From the NCBI GenBank assembly GCA_015231795.1, contig JADGAX010000002.1:310001-374000 (forward strand): DNA of 64,000 nucleotides, given 5' to 3'. Positions 1 to 7,716 of this stretch are shown here, in pieces. Below the pieces are notes generated by a model. The model had not been told where the DNA came from, did not search any database, and saw only the letters and a list, made by a program, of their open reading frames with translations. This DNA comes from Alphaproteobacteria bacterium. GTDB taxonomy: Bacteria; Pseudomonadota; Alphaproteobacteria; Rhodospirillales; WMHbin7. A program made the translations under genes and the position numbers. How positions within the stretch are numbered: the first letter of the stretch is position 1; each line of letters begins with the position of its first letter.

Positions 1-1239
1 CATCACAGCGCCCAGCAGGCAGGCCACGCCGCAGATAGTGAAGGCCAGCGGGAAATTGCCAAGGTCGCCCAGCGCTCCGCCCAACAAGGGACCCGCGATG
101 CCGCCGACGCCGTAGGACAGAAACACATAAGGATAATTCTGCCCCACGCTGTTGGTGCCGAACGTGTCGGCGGTGATGGTGGGAAATAGCGCGAAATTGC
201 CGCCGAAATTAAAGCCGATCAGGGCGGCCCCCAGATACAGCGTGGCCTCGTGCCCCGCCATTTGGGTGAAAGCCAGAAAGATGGCGCCCTGCGTGGCGCT
301 CATCACCAGAATGGCCGCCCGCCTGCCGATGCGATCGCTGATAGCACCCCAGGCGATGCGCCCGATGCCGTTGGCCAGGCTGAAAAACACGGCCATCGCC
401 GTGCCTGCAATGGCGCTGGCCTCGGCCAGACTAAGGCCGTTCGCCTGCAAGGCCTCCATCGGATAGAGCTTCATCAGCCCCACCGCCATCAGCCCGGCGC
501 TGGCCCCCACCGCGAAGGTTAAGAAGATCAGATAGAATTGATAGGTCTTCAGCATGTCTTGCGGGGTGAAATCGCGCCCAGCGCTGGCTTGGGCCTTGGG
601 CGGCGGCGTCCAGCCTTGGGGCAACCAGCCGCCAGGGGGGAAGACCATCCATAGGCTGCCGATCAGGACCAGCCCGGCAAAGGCGATGCCGTAAACGATG
701 AAGGTGTTGGCCAGACCGATGGAGGGAATCAGATGGCCCCAACTGTCGGCCAGCTTCACCCAGCCCATGGCGCCGAAACCGAAACCGGCCACCGCGATGC
801 CGGTGATCATGCCCTTTTTGTCGGGAAACCAGCGCATGGCGACCGCGATGGGCACCACATAGCCCAGGCCGATCCCGGCCCCGCCCACCACGCCGATGCA
901 CAGGGCCAGCGCCCAGAAATTTGTGCCGCCCAGCAGCCCGGCCAACAGATAGCCCAGTCCCAGCACCAGCCCGCCCGAAGCCGCCAACTTGCGCGGCCCC
1001 CAAACGGCGATGCGCCTGCCCGCCCAGACCATGACGATGGCGAAGCTGGCCAAGCCAATGGAAAAAACGATCTGCGTATCCAGCTTCGACCAGCCCGCCT
1101 TGGTCAAAGCGGGCGTGAAGACCGACCAGGCGTAAATGGCGCCCAGCGACAATTGCACCAGCACCGCCCCCAGCACGACGAACCATCGGTTGGGGAAAGT
1201 CTTGCTTCCGGGCAGAACGAACAGGTCGCGCAGTTTCAT
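1..1239 (-). CDS. MFS transporter, oxalate/formate antiporter (OFA) family, 3' end cut by window edge
   Basis: The frame is open from an ATG at 1239 to the left edge (413 codons, no stop), so the C-terminus lies outside the window. The start reads MKLRDLFVLPGSK and the first helix ends in GAIYAWSVFTPAL, a hallmark of OFA-family major facilitator carriers, which exchange small carboxylates across the inner membrane. Many hydrophobic helices with glycine-rich turns follow (for example VGGAGIGLGYVVPIAVAMRW). A cytoplasmic loop near residues 210-240 is rich in Pro, Lys and Gln. It is divergent from the stress-protein gene that starts 64 bp away, so both promoters must fit in a very short gap. The substrate cannot be read from the sequence. 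Confidence 0.85.
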   Translation of the reverse strand, partial: MKLRDLFVLPGSKTFPNRWFVVLGAVLVQLSLGAIYAWSVFTPALTKAGWSKLDTQIVFSIGLASFAIVMVWAGRRIAVWGPRKLAASGGLVLGLGYLLAGLLGGTNFWALALCIGVVGGAGIGLGYVVPIAVAMRWFPDKKGMITGIAVAGFGFGAMGWVKLADSWGHLIPSIGLANTFIVYGIAFAGLVLIGSLWMVFPPGGWLPQGWTPPPKAQASAGRDFTPQDMLKTYQFYLIFLTFAVGASAGLMAVGLMKLYPMEALQANGLSLAEASAIAGTAMAVFFSLANGIGRIAWGAISDRIGRRAAILVMSATQGAIFLAFTQMAGHEATLYLGAALIGFNFGGNFALFPTITADTFGTNSVGQNYPYVFLSYGVGGIAGPLLGGALGDLGNFPLAFTICGVACLLGAVM

Positions 1240-1302
1240 GATCTAGATGTAACCGAACCCTGCCTTGAATACAAAGGACGAAACGATTAAGGTCGCATCA
1301 TC

Positions 1303-2172
1303 ATGACGATCAAAAGCATTCTGGCAACCCTGGACGGCGGCGAACAGACCACGGCAACGCTGGAAGCGGCGCTGGCGCTGGTGAAGCGGCTTGGCGTCCA
1401 TGCCGACATCTTGCATGTGCGCCCCGACACGCTGACCGAGGTTCCGGCCATCGGCGACGGCATGAGTTCCGATCTGGCAGACGCGCTGGCCAGCGGCGGC
1501 GATGTCCGTTCCGACCTTAGGGCCAAGCAGGCAAGGGCGGTGTTCGATCGGGTTCTGACAGGCTCGGGCATCGAGGTCGTGGCACCCGATGCCGTGCCGC
1601 CGGGCGCTTCGGTTTCCTTCATCGAACGCACCGGCAGGCGGCATGCCGTGATGGCGCGCCTGGGCCGCGTGCATGATCTGATCCTGACCGGACTGCCCTC
1701 CGATCCGCGCGACATGTCGCACAGCCTGACCATGGACGCCCTGTTCGAAACCGGGCGTCCGGTGCTGGTGCTCCCCCATCAGCCGCCCGCCAGCCTGGGC
1801 AAACATATCGCCGTGGCCTGGAACGGCAGCCGCGAATGCGCGCGCGCCCTGGGCGGGGCCACCAATTTCTTCGCCTTCGCCGAACAGGTGACGGTGCTGA
1901 CCGCCGAAAGCGAGCGCACGCCGCGCTCGGTGGTGCCGGATCTGGTCGATTATCTCAAGCGGCATGTTGCCAAGATCGACACCAAAATCATCGCCAGCCT
2001 GGGCAAGAAGCATCTGGGTGGTCGCCAATTGCTGGACGCGGTCAAGGATTGCGGGGCCGATCTATTGGTCATGGGGGCGCATAACGCAGGCCCCCTGAAG
2101 CGCTTGATGCTGGGCAGCGCCACCCACGAGGTTCTGGCCCAATCCCATGTGCCGGTTTTGATGGGCCATTGA
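1303..2172 (+). CDS. Universal stress protein, two UspA domains
   Basis: A protein of 289 residues, twice the length of a single UspA domain, so two tandem alpha/beta domains are inferred. The first begins at IKSILATLDGG, the second at about residue 165 (GKHIAVAWNGS). The C-terminal domain carries the nucleotide-loop pattern GAHNAGPLKRLMLGSATHEV (from residue 258), close to the G-rich ATP-binding signature of UspA. The N-terminal domain lacks a clear copy, as is common in tandem Usp proteins where one half is degenerate. Family role: cytoplasmic stress survival and nucleotide sensing; the exact ligand is unknown. It stands alone, divergent from the MFS gene. Confidence 0.88.
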   Translation: MTIKSILATLDGGEQTTATLEAALALVKRLGVHADILHVRPDTLTEVPAIGDGMSSDLADALASGGDVRSDLRAKQARAVFDRVLTGSGIEVVAPDAVPPGASVSFIERTGRRHAVMARLGRVHDLILTGLPSDPRDMSHSLTMDALFETGRPVLVLPHQPPASLGKHIAVAWNGSRECARALGGATNFFAFAEQVTVLTAESERTPRSVVPDLVDYLKRHVAKIDTKIIASLGKKHLGGRQLLDAVKDCGADLLVMGAHNAGPLKRLMLGSATHEVLAQSHVPVLMGH

Positions 2173-2203
2173 ACCCCTTGCCCTTTCTCTCTACATTCCG
2201 CTC

Positions 2204-2875
2204 ATGATGAATCGCCGCCCCTTCCTGTTTGCAGCCCTTGCCGCTGGCTTTTTGCTGTTCCAGTCCGTCCCCTTGGCCCGCGCCGCAAGCGTCAAGGCCA
2301 AACCCGCCAGCCTGACCGAAAGCCAGAAAGCGGAAGTAAGCCGCGCCGAGACTTATCTGAACGATATGCGCACGCTCAAAGCGCGCTTCTTGCAATCGGC
2401 CCCGGACGGCAGCTTTGCCCAGGGCACTTTCTATCTGTCGCGTCCCGGCAAGCTGCGTTTGGAATATGATCCGCCCAGCCCGATGCTGATCATCGGCACC
2501 GGCCATCTGCTGGTCTATCACGACACCCAGTTGAAGCAGACCTCACAAATGCCCATCGATTCCAGCCCGGCGGGCATTCTGGTGCGCCAGAAAATCGAGC
2601 TGACGGGGGGCGACGTCACCGTCACCGATTTTGCCCAGAAAAGCGGCCTTGCGCACATCACCCTGGCCCAGACCGACGATCCGCAAGCGGGCAGCATTAC
2701 CCTGATTTTCACCCGCGAACCTTATCAACTGCGCCAATGGATCGTTCGCGACCCGCAGGGCCAGTTTACCACCATCACCCTTTCCGACGCCCATCCGGGC
2801 ATCGCCATGGATCAAAAACTGTTTGTTTTCAATGATCCGAATGAGGCTTCGCCCTACCAGCGAAACCTACAGTAG
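2204..2875 (+). CDS. lolA: LolA-family outer-membrane lipoprotein carrier
   Basis: A protein of 223 residues with a signal peptide (Arg-rich start, hydrophobic stretch about 9-20, ARAAS cleavage region about 25-29). The mature part matches LolA: ETYLNDMRTLKARFLQSAPDG at the start of the fold, GTFYLSRPGKLRLEYDPP and repeated beta strands ending in DPNEASPY. LolA carries lipoproteins through the periplasm from LolCDE to the outer membrane. Two start codons lie side by side (2204 and 2207). It stands 31 bp after the stress-protein gene and is followed by an inverted repeat and a small-RNA candidate. Confidence 0.88.
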   Translation: MMNRRPFLFAALAAGFLLFQSVPLARAASVKAKPASLTESQKAEVSRAETYLNDMRTLKARFLQSAPDGSFAQGTFYLSRPGKLRLEYDPPSPMLIIGTGHLLVYHDTQLKQTSQMPIDSSPAGILVRQKIELTGGDVTVTDFAQKSGLAHITLAQTDDPQAGSITLIFTREPYQLRQWIVRDPQGQFTTITLSDAHPGIAMDQKLFVFNDPNEASPYQRNLQ

Positions 2876-2878
2876 AGT

Positions 2879-2901
2879 AGTCATGCGCGCTATGCATGAC
2901 T
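2879..2901. repeat. Perfect 8-bp inverted repeat just after lolA
   Basis: AGTCATGC, a 7-nt loop, then GCATGACT. It begins four bases after the lolA stop and has no T-run, so it could be a mRNA 3'-end stabilising hairpin or a protein-binding dyad rather than a full intrinsic terminator. Confidence 0.5.
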
Positions 2902-2924
2902 GATATTCAGCATCTCCCCCTAGA

Positions 2925-2953
2925 TTGCTTTCAAACTTTAACCACATACATAA
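2925..2953 (+). promoter_or_regulatory. Candidate sigma-70 promoter of the small RNA
   Basis: TTGCTT (2925-2930), a 17-bp spacer, then ACATAA (2948-2953). Transcription would begin near 2960, directly at the first hairpin of the small-RNA candidate. The match to consensus is moderate; the position is what makes it convincing. Confidence 0.45.
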
Positions 2954-2959
2954 CATGAA

Positions 2960-3079
2960 GGGCCGAGCCGCAATGGCTCGGGCCTGTGAGGCCGGTTTCC
3001 CCTGCCGAGCCTCACTGCTCCCCCCCCAAGGAGCAAGCACGGCGCCCGGTAACCCCCCTTACCGGGCGCTTTTCTTTTG
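2960..3079 (+). ncRNA. Putative structured small RNA with C-rich hairpin loops
   Basis: About 120 nt, almost entirely made of four consecutive hairpins. Stem 1: 2961-2969 pairs with 2975-2984 (one bulge). Stem 2: GTGAGGC 2986-2992 with GCCTCAC 3009-3015, plus an inner CGG/CCG stem, loop TTTCCCCTG. Stem 3: TGCTCC 3016-3021 with GGAGCA 3030-3035, loop CCCCCCAA. Stem 4: 3042-3052 with 3059-3069, loop CCCCCC, followed by TTTTCTTTT, a strong intrinsic terminator. Three of the four loops expose runs of C, as in alphaproteobacterial anti-Shine-Dalgarno small RNAs (alpha-r14/CcsR type), although the exact CCUCC motif is absent. It lies between lolA and the FAH gene and no plausible protein fits. I do not recognise a named family. 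Confidence 0.6.
3042..3078 (+). terminator. Intrinsic terminator of the small RNA
   Basis: An 11-bp perfect stem (GCGCCCGGTAA with TTACCGGGCGC) with a CCCCCC loop, followed directly by TTTTCTTTT. Confidence 0.85.
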
Positions 3080-3127
3080 CCCCGATCGGCGTCACCATGC
3101 GCCATCCGTTTCGAAAGGGATCGTCAC

Positions 3128-3817
3128 ATGGGTTTCGTCTTTTCGCCGCCTGTTCAGCCTTCGGTGCCGGTCGCTGGAACCAAAGATCTGTTTCCCGTGC
3201 GCCGCATCTGGTGCGTGGCGCGCAATTACGCGGCGCATGCCCGCGAGATGGGGGCGAACCCCGACCAGGAGCCGCCCTTCTTTTTCGCCAAGCCCGCCGA
3301 CGCCGTGGTGATGAACGGGGCCGTGCTTGCCTATCCCAGTGCCACTGCCAATCTGCACCACGAGGCCGAGCTGGTGGTGGCTCTGAAATCTGGCGGCCAG
3401 GACTTGTCGCAAGACAAGGCGCTAGATTGCGTGTTCGGTTATGCGCCAGGCATCGATCTGACGCGCCGCGATCTTCAAGAACAAGCCAAGAAGGCGGGCA
3501 GGCCCTGGGACGTCGCCAAGGGCTTCGACCATTCCGCCCCCATCGGCGTCCTGCGTCCGGCCAGCCAGATCGGCCACCCCGCCAAGGGTTCCATCACGCT
3601 TAGCGTGAACGGCCAGATGCGCCAGTCGGGCGATCTGTCCGACATGATCTGGCCGGTGGCGGACGTGCTGGCCCATTTGTCCAAGCTGGTCCGCCTTGAG
3701 GCGGGCGACCTGATCTTCACCGGCACGCCCGAAGGCGTGGGGCCGCTGGTCAAGGGCGATCATGCCCAGGTCGTGATCGAGGGCGTGGGGTCGCTGGACA
3801 TAACGATTGCACCCTAA
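3128..3817 (+). CDS. Fumarylacetoacetate hydrolase (FAH) family protein
   Basis: A protein of 229 residues from the ATG at 3128, which has a Shine-Dalgarno-like GAAAGGGA seven bases upstream; longer readings run into the small-RNA terminator. FAH-fold features: VRRIWCVARNYAAHAREMG near the N-terminus, FFFAKPADAV, the metal-binding HHEAELVVAL (E-x-E), LIFTGTPEGVGPL and a final VEGVGSLDITI. Family members cleave or decarboxylate acylpyruvates and related keto acids, often in aromatic or sugar-acid breakdown, with Mg2+. Single-domain proteins of this length include acylpyruvase and oxaloacetate decarboxylase types. The substrate is not decidable, and the neighbours do not help. Confidence 0.85.
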   Translation: MGFVFSPPVQPSVPVAGTKDLFPVRRIWCVARNYAAHAREMGANPDQEPPFFFAKPADAVVMNGAVLAYPSATANLHHEAELVVALKSGGQDLSQDKALDCVFGYAPGIDLTRRDLQEQAKKAGRPWDVAKGFDHSAPIGVLRPASQIGHPAKGSITLSVNGQMRQSGDLSDMIWPVADVLAHLSKLVRLEAGDLIFTGTPEGVGPLVKGDHAQVVIEGVGSLDITIAP

Positions 3818-3828
3818 GCCGTCAGGCA

Positions 3829-3866
3829 TCAGCTTTCAGCCGCCAGCAAGATGGCGGACAAGCTGA
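3829..3866. repeat. Imperfect palindrome carrying a 19-bp repeat
   Basis: TCAGCTTTCAGCCGCCAGC (3829-3847) begins a nested dyad: TCAGCTT pairs with AAGCTGA (3860-3866) and CCGCCA with TGGCGG. The same 19 bases recur after rho at 41770-41788. It is followed by two near-identical 14-mers, TGATCGCTGAAGGC and TGATTGCTGAAGGC. It looks like a small REP-like intergenic element. Confidence 0.55.
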
Positions 3867-3897
3867 TCGCTGAAGGCTGATTGCTGAAGGCATTCTC

Positions 3898-4707
3898 ATG
3901 CGTCTGGTTACTTGGAACATCAATTCGGTGCGCTTGCGCTTGCCGCTGCTTGAGCGACTGGCGCATGAGGTCAATCCCGACGTGATCTGCCTTCAAGAAA
4001 CCAAGGTCGAAGACCATCTGTTTCCCAAGGACGCCATCGCTGAACTTGGCTTTCCTCATCAGGCTTTCGCTGGCCAAAAAAGCTATAACGGCGTGGCGGT
4101 GCTCTCGAAGCGGCCCATCCTGTCCAGCCGGGTCCAAAATTGGTGCGGGCGCGTTGATTGCCGCCATCTGATCGTTTCGCTCGATGGCGGCGTCGAGTTG
4201 CACAACATCTATATTCCGGCGGGCGGCGATCTGCCCGATCCGGAGGCGAACGACAAATTCGCCCACAAACTGTCATTTCTGGAAGAGCTGGCCCAATGGT
4301 ACGGATCGGCCTATGCGTCCAGCGACAAGCTGATCTTGGTGGGTGATTTCAATGTCGCCCCGCTCGAAAACGATGTTTGGTCGCACAAGCAGATGCTGAA
4401 AATCATCAGCCATACGCCGGGCGAGGTCCTGCGCCTGAACCGTTTCCAAGACTCGTTGGGCTTCATCGACGCGCCAAGGCATTTCGTGCCGCCGGATCTG
4501 AAACTTTACACTTGGTGGAGCTATCGGGCGGCCGACTGGGCGGCCTCGGATCGCGGACGGCGCCTCGATCACATTTGGGTGACGCCGCCCCTCAAAAGCG
4601 CCCTGGCGGGATCGATGGTGGTGCGCGAGGCCAGAAGCTGGCCGCAGCCTTCCGACCATGTGCCGCTGATCGTCGATTTCTATTCGGACGAAATGTTCAG
4701 CCGATAG
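3898..4707 (+). CDS. xthA: Exodeoxyribonuclease III
   Basis: A protein of 269 residues, the usual length. Motifs of the EEP nuclease fold are all present: WNINSVR at the start, CLQETKV (metal-binding Glu), VGDFNVAP (catalytic Asp/Asn), RLDHIWV and the terminal SDHVPL His. It acts in the cytoplasm as an AP endonuclease and 3'-5' exonuclease in base-excision repair. The ATG has GAAGG seven bases upstream. Its 3' end overlaps the convergent response-regulator gene by 28 bp. Confidence 0.93.
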   Translation: MRLVTWNINSVRLRLPLLERLAHEVNPDVICLQETKVEDHLFPKDAIAELGFPHQAFAGQKSYNGVAVLSKRPILSSRVQNWCGRVDCRHLIVSLDGGVELHNIYIPAGGDLPDPEANDKFAHKLSFLEELAQWYGSAYASSDKLILVGDFNVAPLENDVWSHKQMLKIISHTPGEVLRLNRFQDSLGFIDAPRHFVPPDLKLYTWWSYRAADWAASDRGRRLDHIWVTPPLKSALAGSMVVREARSWPQPSDHVPLIVDFYSDEMFSR

Positions 4708-5270
4708 CCGCCATCCTCGGTCAGAAGATAGACGGGATTGGCGGGATCGGTCTCGATCTTCTGGCGCAGGCGGTAGATGTGGGTTTCCAGCGTATGCGTG
4801 CTGATGCCCGAGCCATAGCCCCAGACATTTTCCAAAAGTTCGTCCCTGGCGGCAAATCCATCGTGATCGCACAGATAGACCAGAATGGCCGCCTCCTTGC
4901 CGGTCAGCCTTTGACGTTCGGACCCGCCGATCAGAATCCCCGCCCCGACATCCAGCAGCCAGGGGCCGATCCGATAGCTGCGCTCGTCATGGCCGCGCCT
5001 AGCCGTTTGCTGCAAGGCCTCGGCCAATTGGGCTAGGCGCACCGGCTTGACCAGATAGGCTTCGTCGCAACCCGGCTCGCAGCCGGGCGCTACCAGCCGC
5101 AGGACAGGACCCAGCCCCGGATCGACCGTCTGCAGGCCATCCAGCAGAACGGCGTCGAAACGCTCGGAACCCGCCTCGCCAGTGCAGGCAAAGCCCAGCG
5201 GTTCCAGCTGGGCGGCCAGGGCCTGGCGGAACAAGGGTTCGTCGGAAATCAGCAAAAGTCGCAATTTCAT
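4680..5270 (-). CDS. Winged-helix response regulator (OmpR/PhoB type) with shortened receiver
   Basis: A protein of 196 residues against about 225-240 for typical OmpR-family regulators. The N-terminal receiver has the acidic pair (LLLISDEPLFRQ), a phospho-acceptor candidate (DAVLLDG) and the lysine (AYLVKP), but the segment between the Asp and the Lys is short. The C-terminal winged helix (about residues 100-196) is canonical: LTGKEAAILVYLC, the recognition helix THTLETHIYRLRQKI and the wing TEDGGYRL. It should bind DNA; no sensor kinase is adjacent, so it is an orphan here. It converges on xthA and diverges from ribA. Confidence 0.85.
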   Translation of the reverse strand: MKLRLLLISDEPLFRQALAAQLEPLGFACTGEAGSERFDAVLLDGLQTVDPGLGPVLRLVAPGCEPGCDEAYLVKPVRLAQLAEALQQTARRGHDERSYRIGPWLLDVGAGILIGGSERQRLTGKEAAILVYLCDHDGFAARDELLENVWGYGSGISTHTLETHIYRLRQKIETDPANPVYLLTEDGGYRLNISSE

Positions 5271-5374
5271 GGCGTGGCCATGCTATCATGATCGCCCTTT
5301 GTTGCGTTTTTCTTTTACCCAACCCAGATTCCCGCTATGTTGCGCACTTGTCTAATATGTATGCCTCGAGTTCG

Positions 5375-6511
5375 ATGACCCACGCCTTGGAACGCCCCTC
5401 TGACACAATGTCGGCCTCACCCTGCCTGCGCCAGGTGGATCGGGCGCTGTCGGAACTGCGCCGGGGCGGCCTTGTGATCTTGTTAGGCGAGAATGGCGAG
5501 TCCGGCCTGGTCCTGGCCGCCGAGGCCGTTACCCAACAGGCTTTGCAGCAACTGAGGCAACTGGCCGCCAGCCGCCCGGTTCTGGCCATCACCAATCGCC
5601 GGGCCGAGGTTCTGGGCCTGGGCAGCGCCCAATCAGAGGCCGTTTCCCTGACCCTCGATGACGGGGCGGATGCGGAATTCGTGCAATCCATCGCCGACCC
5701 TTTGGCGCCGCGCCCCATTGCCACCCGCCCGATGGGCCTAGCCCCGGCTGACGGCGCCTGCTGCGCCGGCGCCGCCGTTCGTCTGGCCAAGCTGGCCCGC
5801 CTTCTGCCCGCCGCCCTGATGGCCCCTCTGCCGCAGGAAGGCCAGCGCGAAGCCCTGGCCAAAAGCCACGACCTGCTGACCGTGACCGTGGCCGACATCC
5901 TGGCCTATCCGGAAACCGCGGCGCGCTCGATGCGCCAAGTCGCCTGGGCGCGCGTGCCGCTTGAATCCGAACTGGAAACCAAGATCCTGGCCTTTCGCCC
6001 CGCCGATGGCGGCATCGAACATCTGGCCATTCTGATCGGCAACCCGGATGTTTCGCAGCCGGTCCTGGTGCGCCTGCATTCGGAATGTTTCACCGGCGAT
6101 CTGCTGGGCAGCCTGCGCTGCGATTGCGGCGACCAGCTGCGCGGCGCCATCGCCGAAATCGCCAAGACGGGCGGCGGCGCGTTGCTTTATCTGGCCCAGG
6201 AAGGCCGCGGCATCGGTTTGGTCAACAAGTTGCGCGCCTACCGGCTTCAGGACGCGGGCCTGGACACACTGGACGCCAATGGCGAACTGGGATTCGAAGA
6301 TGACGAGCGCGTCTACCTGCCTGCCGCCGAAATGCTGCGCCAGCTTGGCTTTTCCAGCGTTCGCCTGCTGACCAACAATCCCCTGAAGGTCAAGGCGTTG
6401 GCCAAGCACGGCATCGACGTCGCCGAGCGCGTGCCGCATGTTTTTCCCTCGAACGGCCATAACGAATTCTATCTGCGCACCAAGGCGGACAAGGCCGGGC
6501 ATCTTTTTTAA
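5375..6511 (+). CDS. ribA: GTP cyclohydrolase II with degenerate DHBP-synthase N-domain
   Basis: First step of riboflavin synthesis: GTP to a diaminopyrimidine. The C-terminal half (from about residue 175) has all key GCH-II features: SECFTGDLLGSLRCDCGDQL with three zinc cysteines, EGRGIGLVNKLRAY and the closing TNNPLKVKALAKHGI. The N-terminal half is related to RibB, but where RibB has its acidic Mg-binding loop this protein reads LLGENGESGLVLAAE, so DHBP synthase activity is unlikely; this arrangement is known in alphaproteobacteria. The start is uncertain: ATG at 5288, 5357, 5375 and 5408 are in frame and none has a strong ribosome site. A TAATAT -10-like box near 5350 favours 5375 or 5408. 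Confidence 0.88.
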   Translation: MTHALERPSDTMSASPCLRQVDRALSELRRGGLVILLGENGESGLVLAAEAVTQQALQQLRQLAASRPVLAITNRRAEVLGLGSAQSEAVSLTLDDGADAEFVQSIADPLAPRPIATRPMGLAPADGACCAGAAVRLAKLARLLPAALMAPLPQEGQREALAKSHDLLTVTVADILAYPETAARSMRQVAWARVPLESELETKILAFRPADGGIEHLAILIGNPDVSQPVLVRLHSECFTGDLLGSLRCDCGDQLRGAIAEIAKTGGGALLYLAQEGRGIGLVNKLRAYRLQDAGLDTLDANGELGFEDDERVYLPAAEMLRQLGFSSVRLLTNNPLKVKALAKHGIDVAERVPHVFPSNGHNEFYLRTKADKAGHLF

Positions 6512-6633
6512 TTGTCCCTTGAAGCGCCGGGGTAAGCGGGCATATTTGGCCCTTTGGCCGATCCGCCCCGGTAAAAGCTGCCGCCTTTGGCGCGCCCTCT
6601 CTTCTATCTTGCTGTTTTCATTGGCTTAATAAC

Positions 6634-6650
6634 TTGGCACTGCCCTTGCA
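6634..6650 (+). promoter_or_regulatory. Sigma-54 (-24/-12) promoter
   Basis: TTGGCACTGCCCTTGCA fits the RpoN pattern TGGCAC-N5-TTGCA exactly: GG at 6636-6637 and GC at 6648-6649 are ten bases apart. Transcription would begin near 6661, about 21 nt before the ATG at 6682. No clear upstream activator site was identified. Confidence 0.7.
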
Positions 6651-6681
6651 GAACATCTCTTGCCGTTCAACGAGGTGTGCC

Positions 6682-7716
6682 ATGAGCGTTTCATTTCCCT
6701 ACAACAACATCTACGAGACTCATCCGCCCCCGGCTCCCAGCGTTTCCCACGCCGCCCCGAAGGGCGATCAGGCGCCGTTCGCCAATCAGTCGGACACGCC
6801 CAGCTTCTGGGACTTCGTTGACGCCATCAATCCGCTGCAACATCTGCCGGTGGTTTCCACCATCTACCGCGCCATCACCGGCGACGAGATCGCACCCGTG
6901 CCGCGCATCGTGGGCGGCATGTTGTTTGGCGGCCCTTTGGGGCTGATCGGCGCCATTGCCAACGAAACGGTTCGCCAGGATACGGGACAGGATTTGGGCG
7001 AACACGCATTGGCTTTCCTGTTTCCGCAGGAGGCGCAGCCGCAATTCGCCAAGCAGGGCGAAACGCTGGCCCAACCTGGCGAGATGGCGATGCAGGCTTT
7101 CGACGCCGTGAACGAACAGACGGCCCAGGCGAGCGCCGAAGAACCGCCGATGATCCTGCCGCAGCCGCCGATGCCGGTCGCCCAGGCCCCTTTGCCCTTG
7201 CAAGCCCAGCCCCCTCAGTCGCAAGGCGCCATTACGGGTTCCTTGTTCGTGCCCTTGAACCAGCCGCTTAGCATGTCGGCGGCCGAGCCGCCCGCCGAGA
7301 TTCTGGCGGCGGCCCCCACTGTCGTTCCACCACCGCCGCCGCCCCCTTCTTTCATGCCCGCTCAGGCGACATCGGCAGCCGAGAAGCTGGCTAATGTCGG
7401 CGCGGTTCAACCCCTGACCGCCCCGCCAACCGCCCCCGGCGCGGTTGCCGCCGCCAGTTCCAAGACCTTCGAGGCCAAGGTTTCTCCCCTGCAGCACGGC
7501 AAGATGTTCGCCGCCGCCGCCCCTTACATGAACAAGGTCGATCCGGCCCAGAAGATCGCGCAGGCCCAGGGCATTCCGGCCACCCATCCGATGTTGCTGG
7601 CCGCCCAGAACGGACAGTCCGACTGGATGGCGGGCGCCATGACGGACGCGCTTGAAAAATATGGCCGCACCCAAAAGCTGGTGCCTGAAACCCAGGCAGG
7701 CGGCCCGCCCTCATGA
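6682..7716 (+). CDS. Unknown Pro/Ala/Gln-rich protein
   Basis: A protein of 344 residues from the ATG at 6682, preceded by GAGGTG. A conserved-looking block occurs near residues 40-110: SFWDFVDAINPLQHLPVVST, then IYRAITGDEIAPVPRIVGG, a short hydrophobic glycine-rich stretch (MLFGGPLGLIGAIANETV) and QDTGQDLGEHALAFLF. The rest is low-complexity, with Pro/Gln/Ala runs (about residues 150-245) and a helical C-terminus. I recall this block in uncharacterised alphaproteobacterial proteins but know no function. No signal peptide; a weak amphipathic or membrane-touching segment is possible. It is driven by a predicted sigma-54 promoter and overlaps the YkuD gene by ATGA, so the two are probably co-transcribed. 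Confidence 0.7.
   Translation: MSVSFPYNNIYETHPPPAPSVSHAAPKGDQAPFANQSDTPSFWDFVDAINPLQHLPVVSTIYRAITGDEIAPVPRIVGGMLFGGPLGLIGAIANETVRQDTGQDLGEHALAFLFPQEAQPQFAKQGETLAQPGEMAMQAFDAVNEQTAQASAEEPPMILPQPPMPVAQAPLPLQAQPPQSQGAITGSLFVPLNQPLSMSAAEPPAEILAAAPTVVPPPPPPPSFMPAQATSAAEKLANVGAVQPLTAPPTAPGAVAAASSKTFEAKVSPLQHGKMFAAAAPYMNKVDPAQKIAQAQGIPATHPMLLAAQNGQSDWMAGAMTDALEKYGRTQKLVPETQAGGPPS

Noticed and set aside
431-1186. Minus-strand frame rich in Arg/Gly/His over the MFS gene
   Set aside because: It is a frame-shifted shadow; the correct frame gives clear membrane helices and the OFA motif.
3077-3127. Longer N-terminus for the FAH protein from a TTG
   Set aside because: It would begin inside the terminator T-run of the small RNA; the ATG at 3128 has a good ribosome site.
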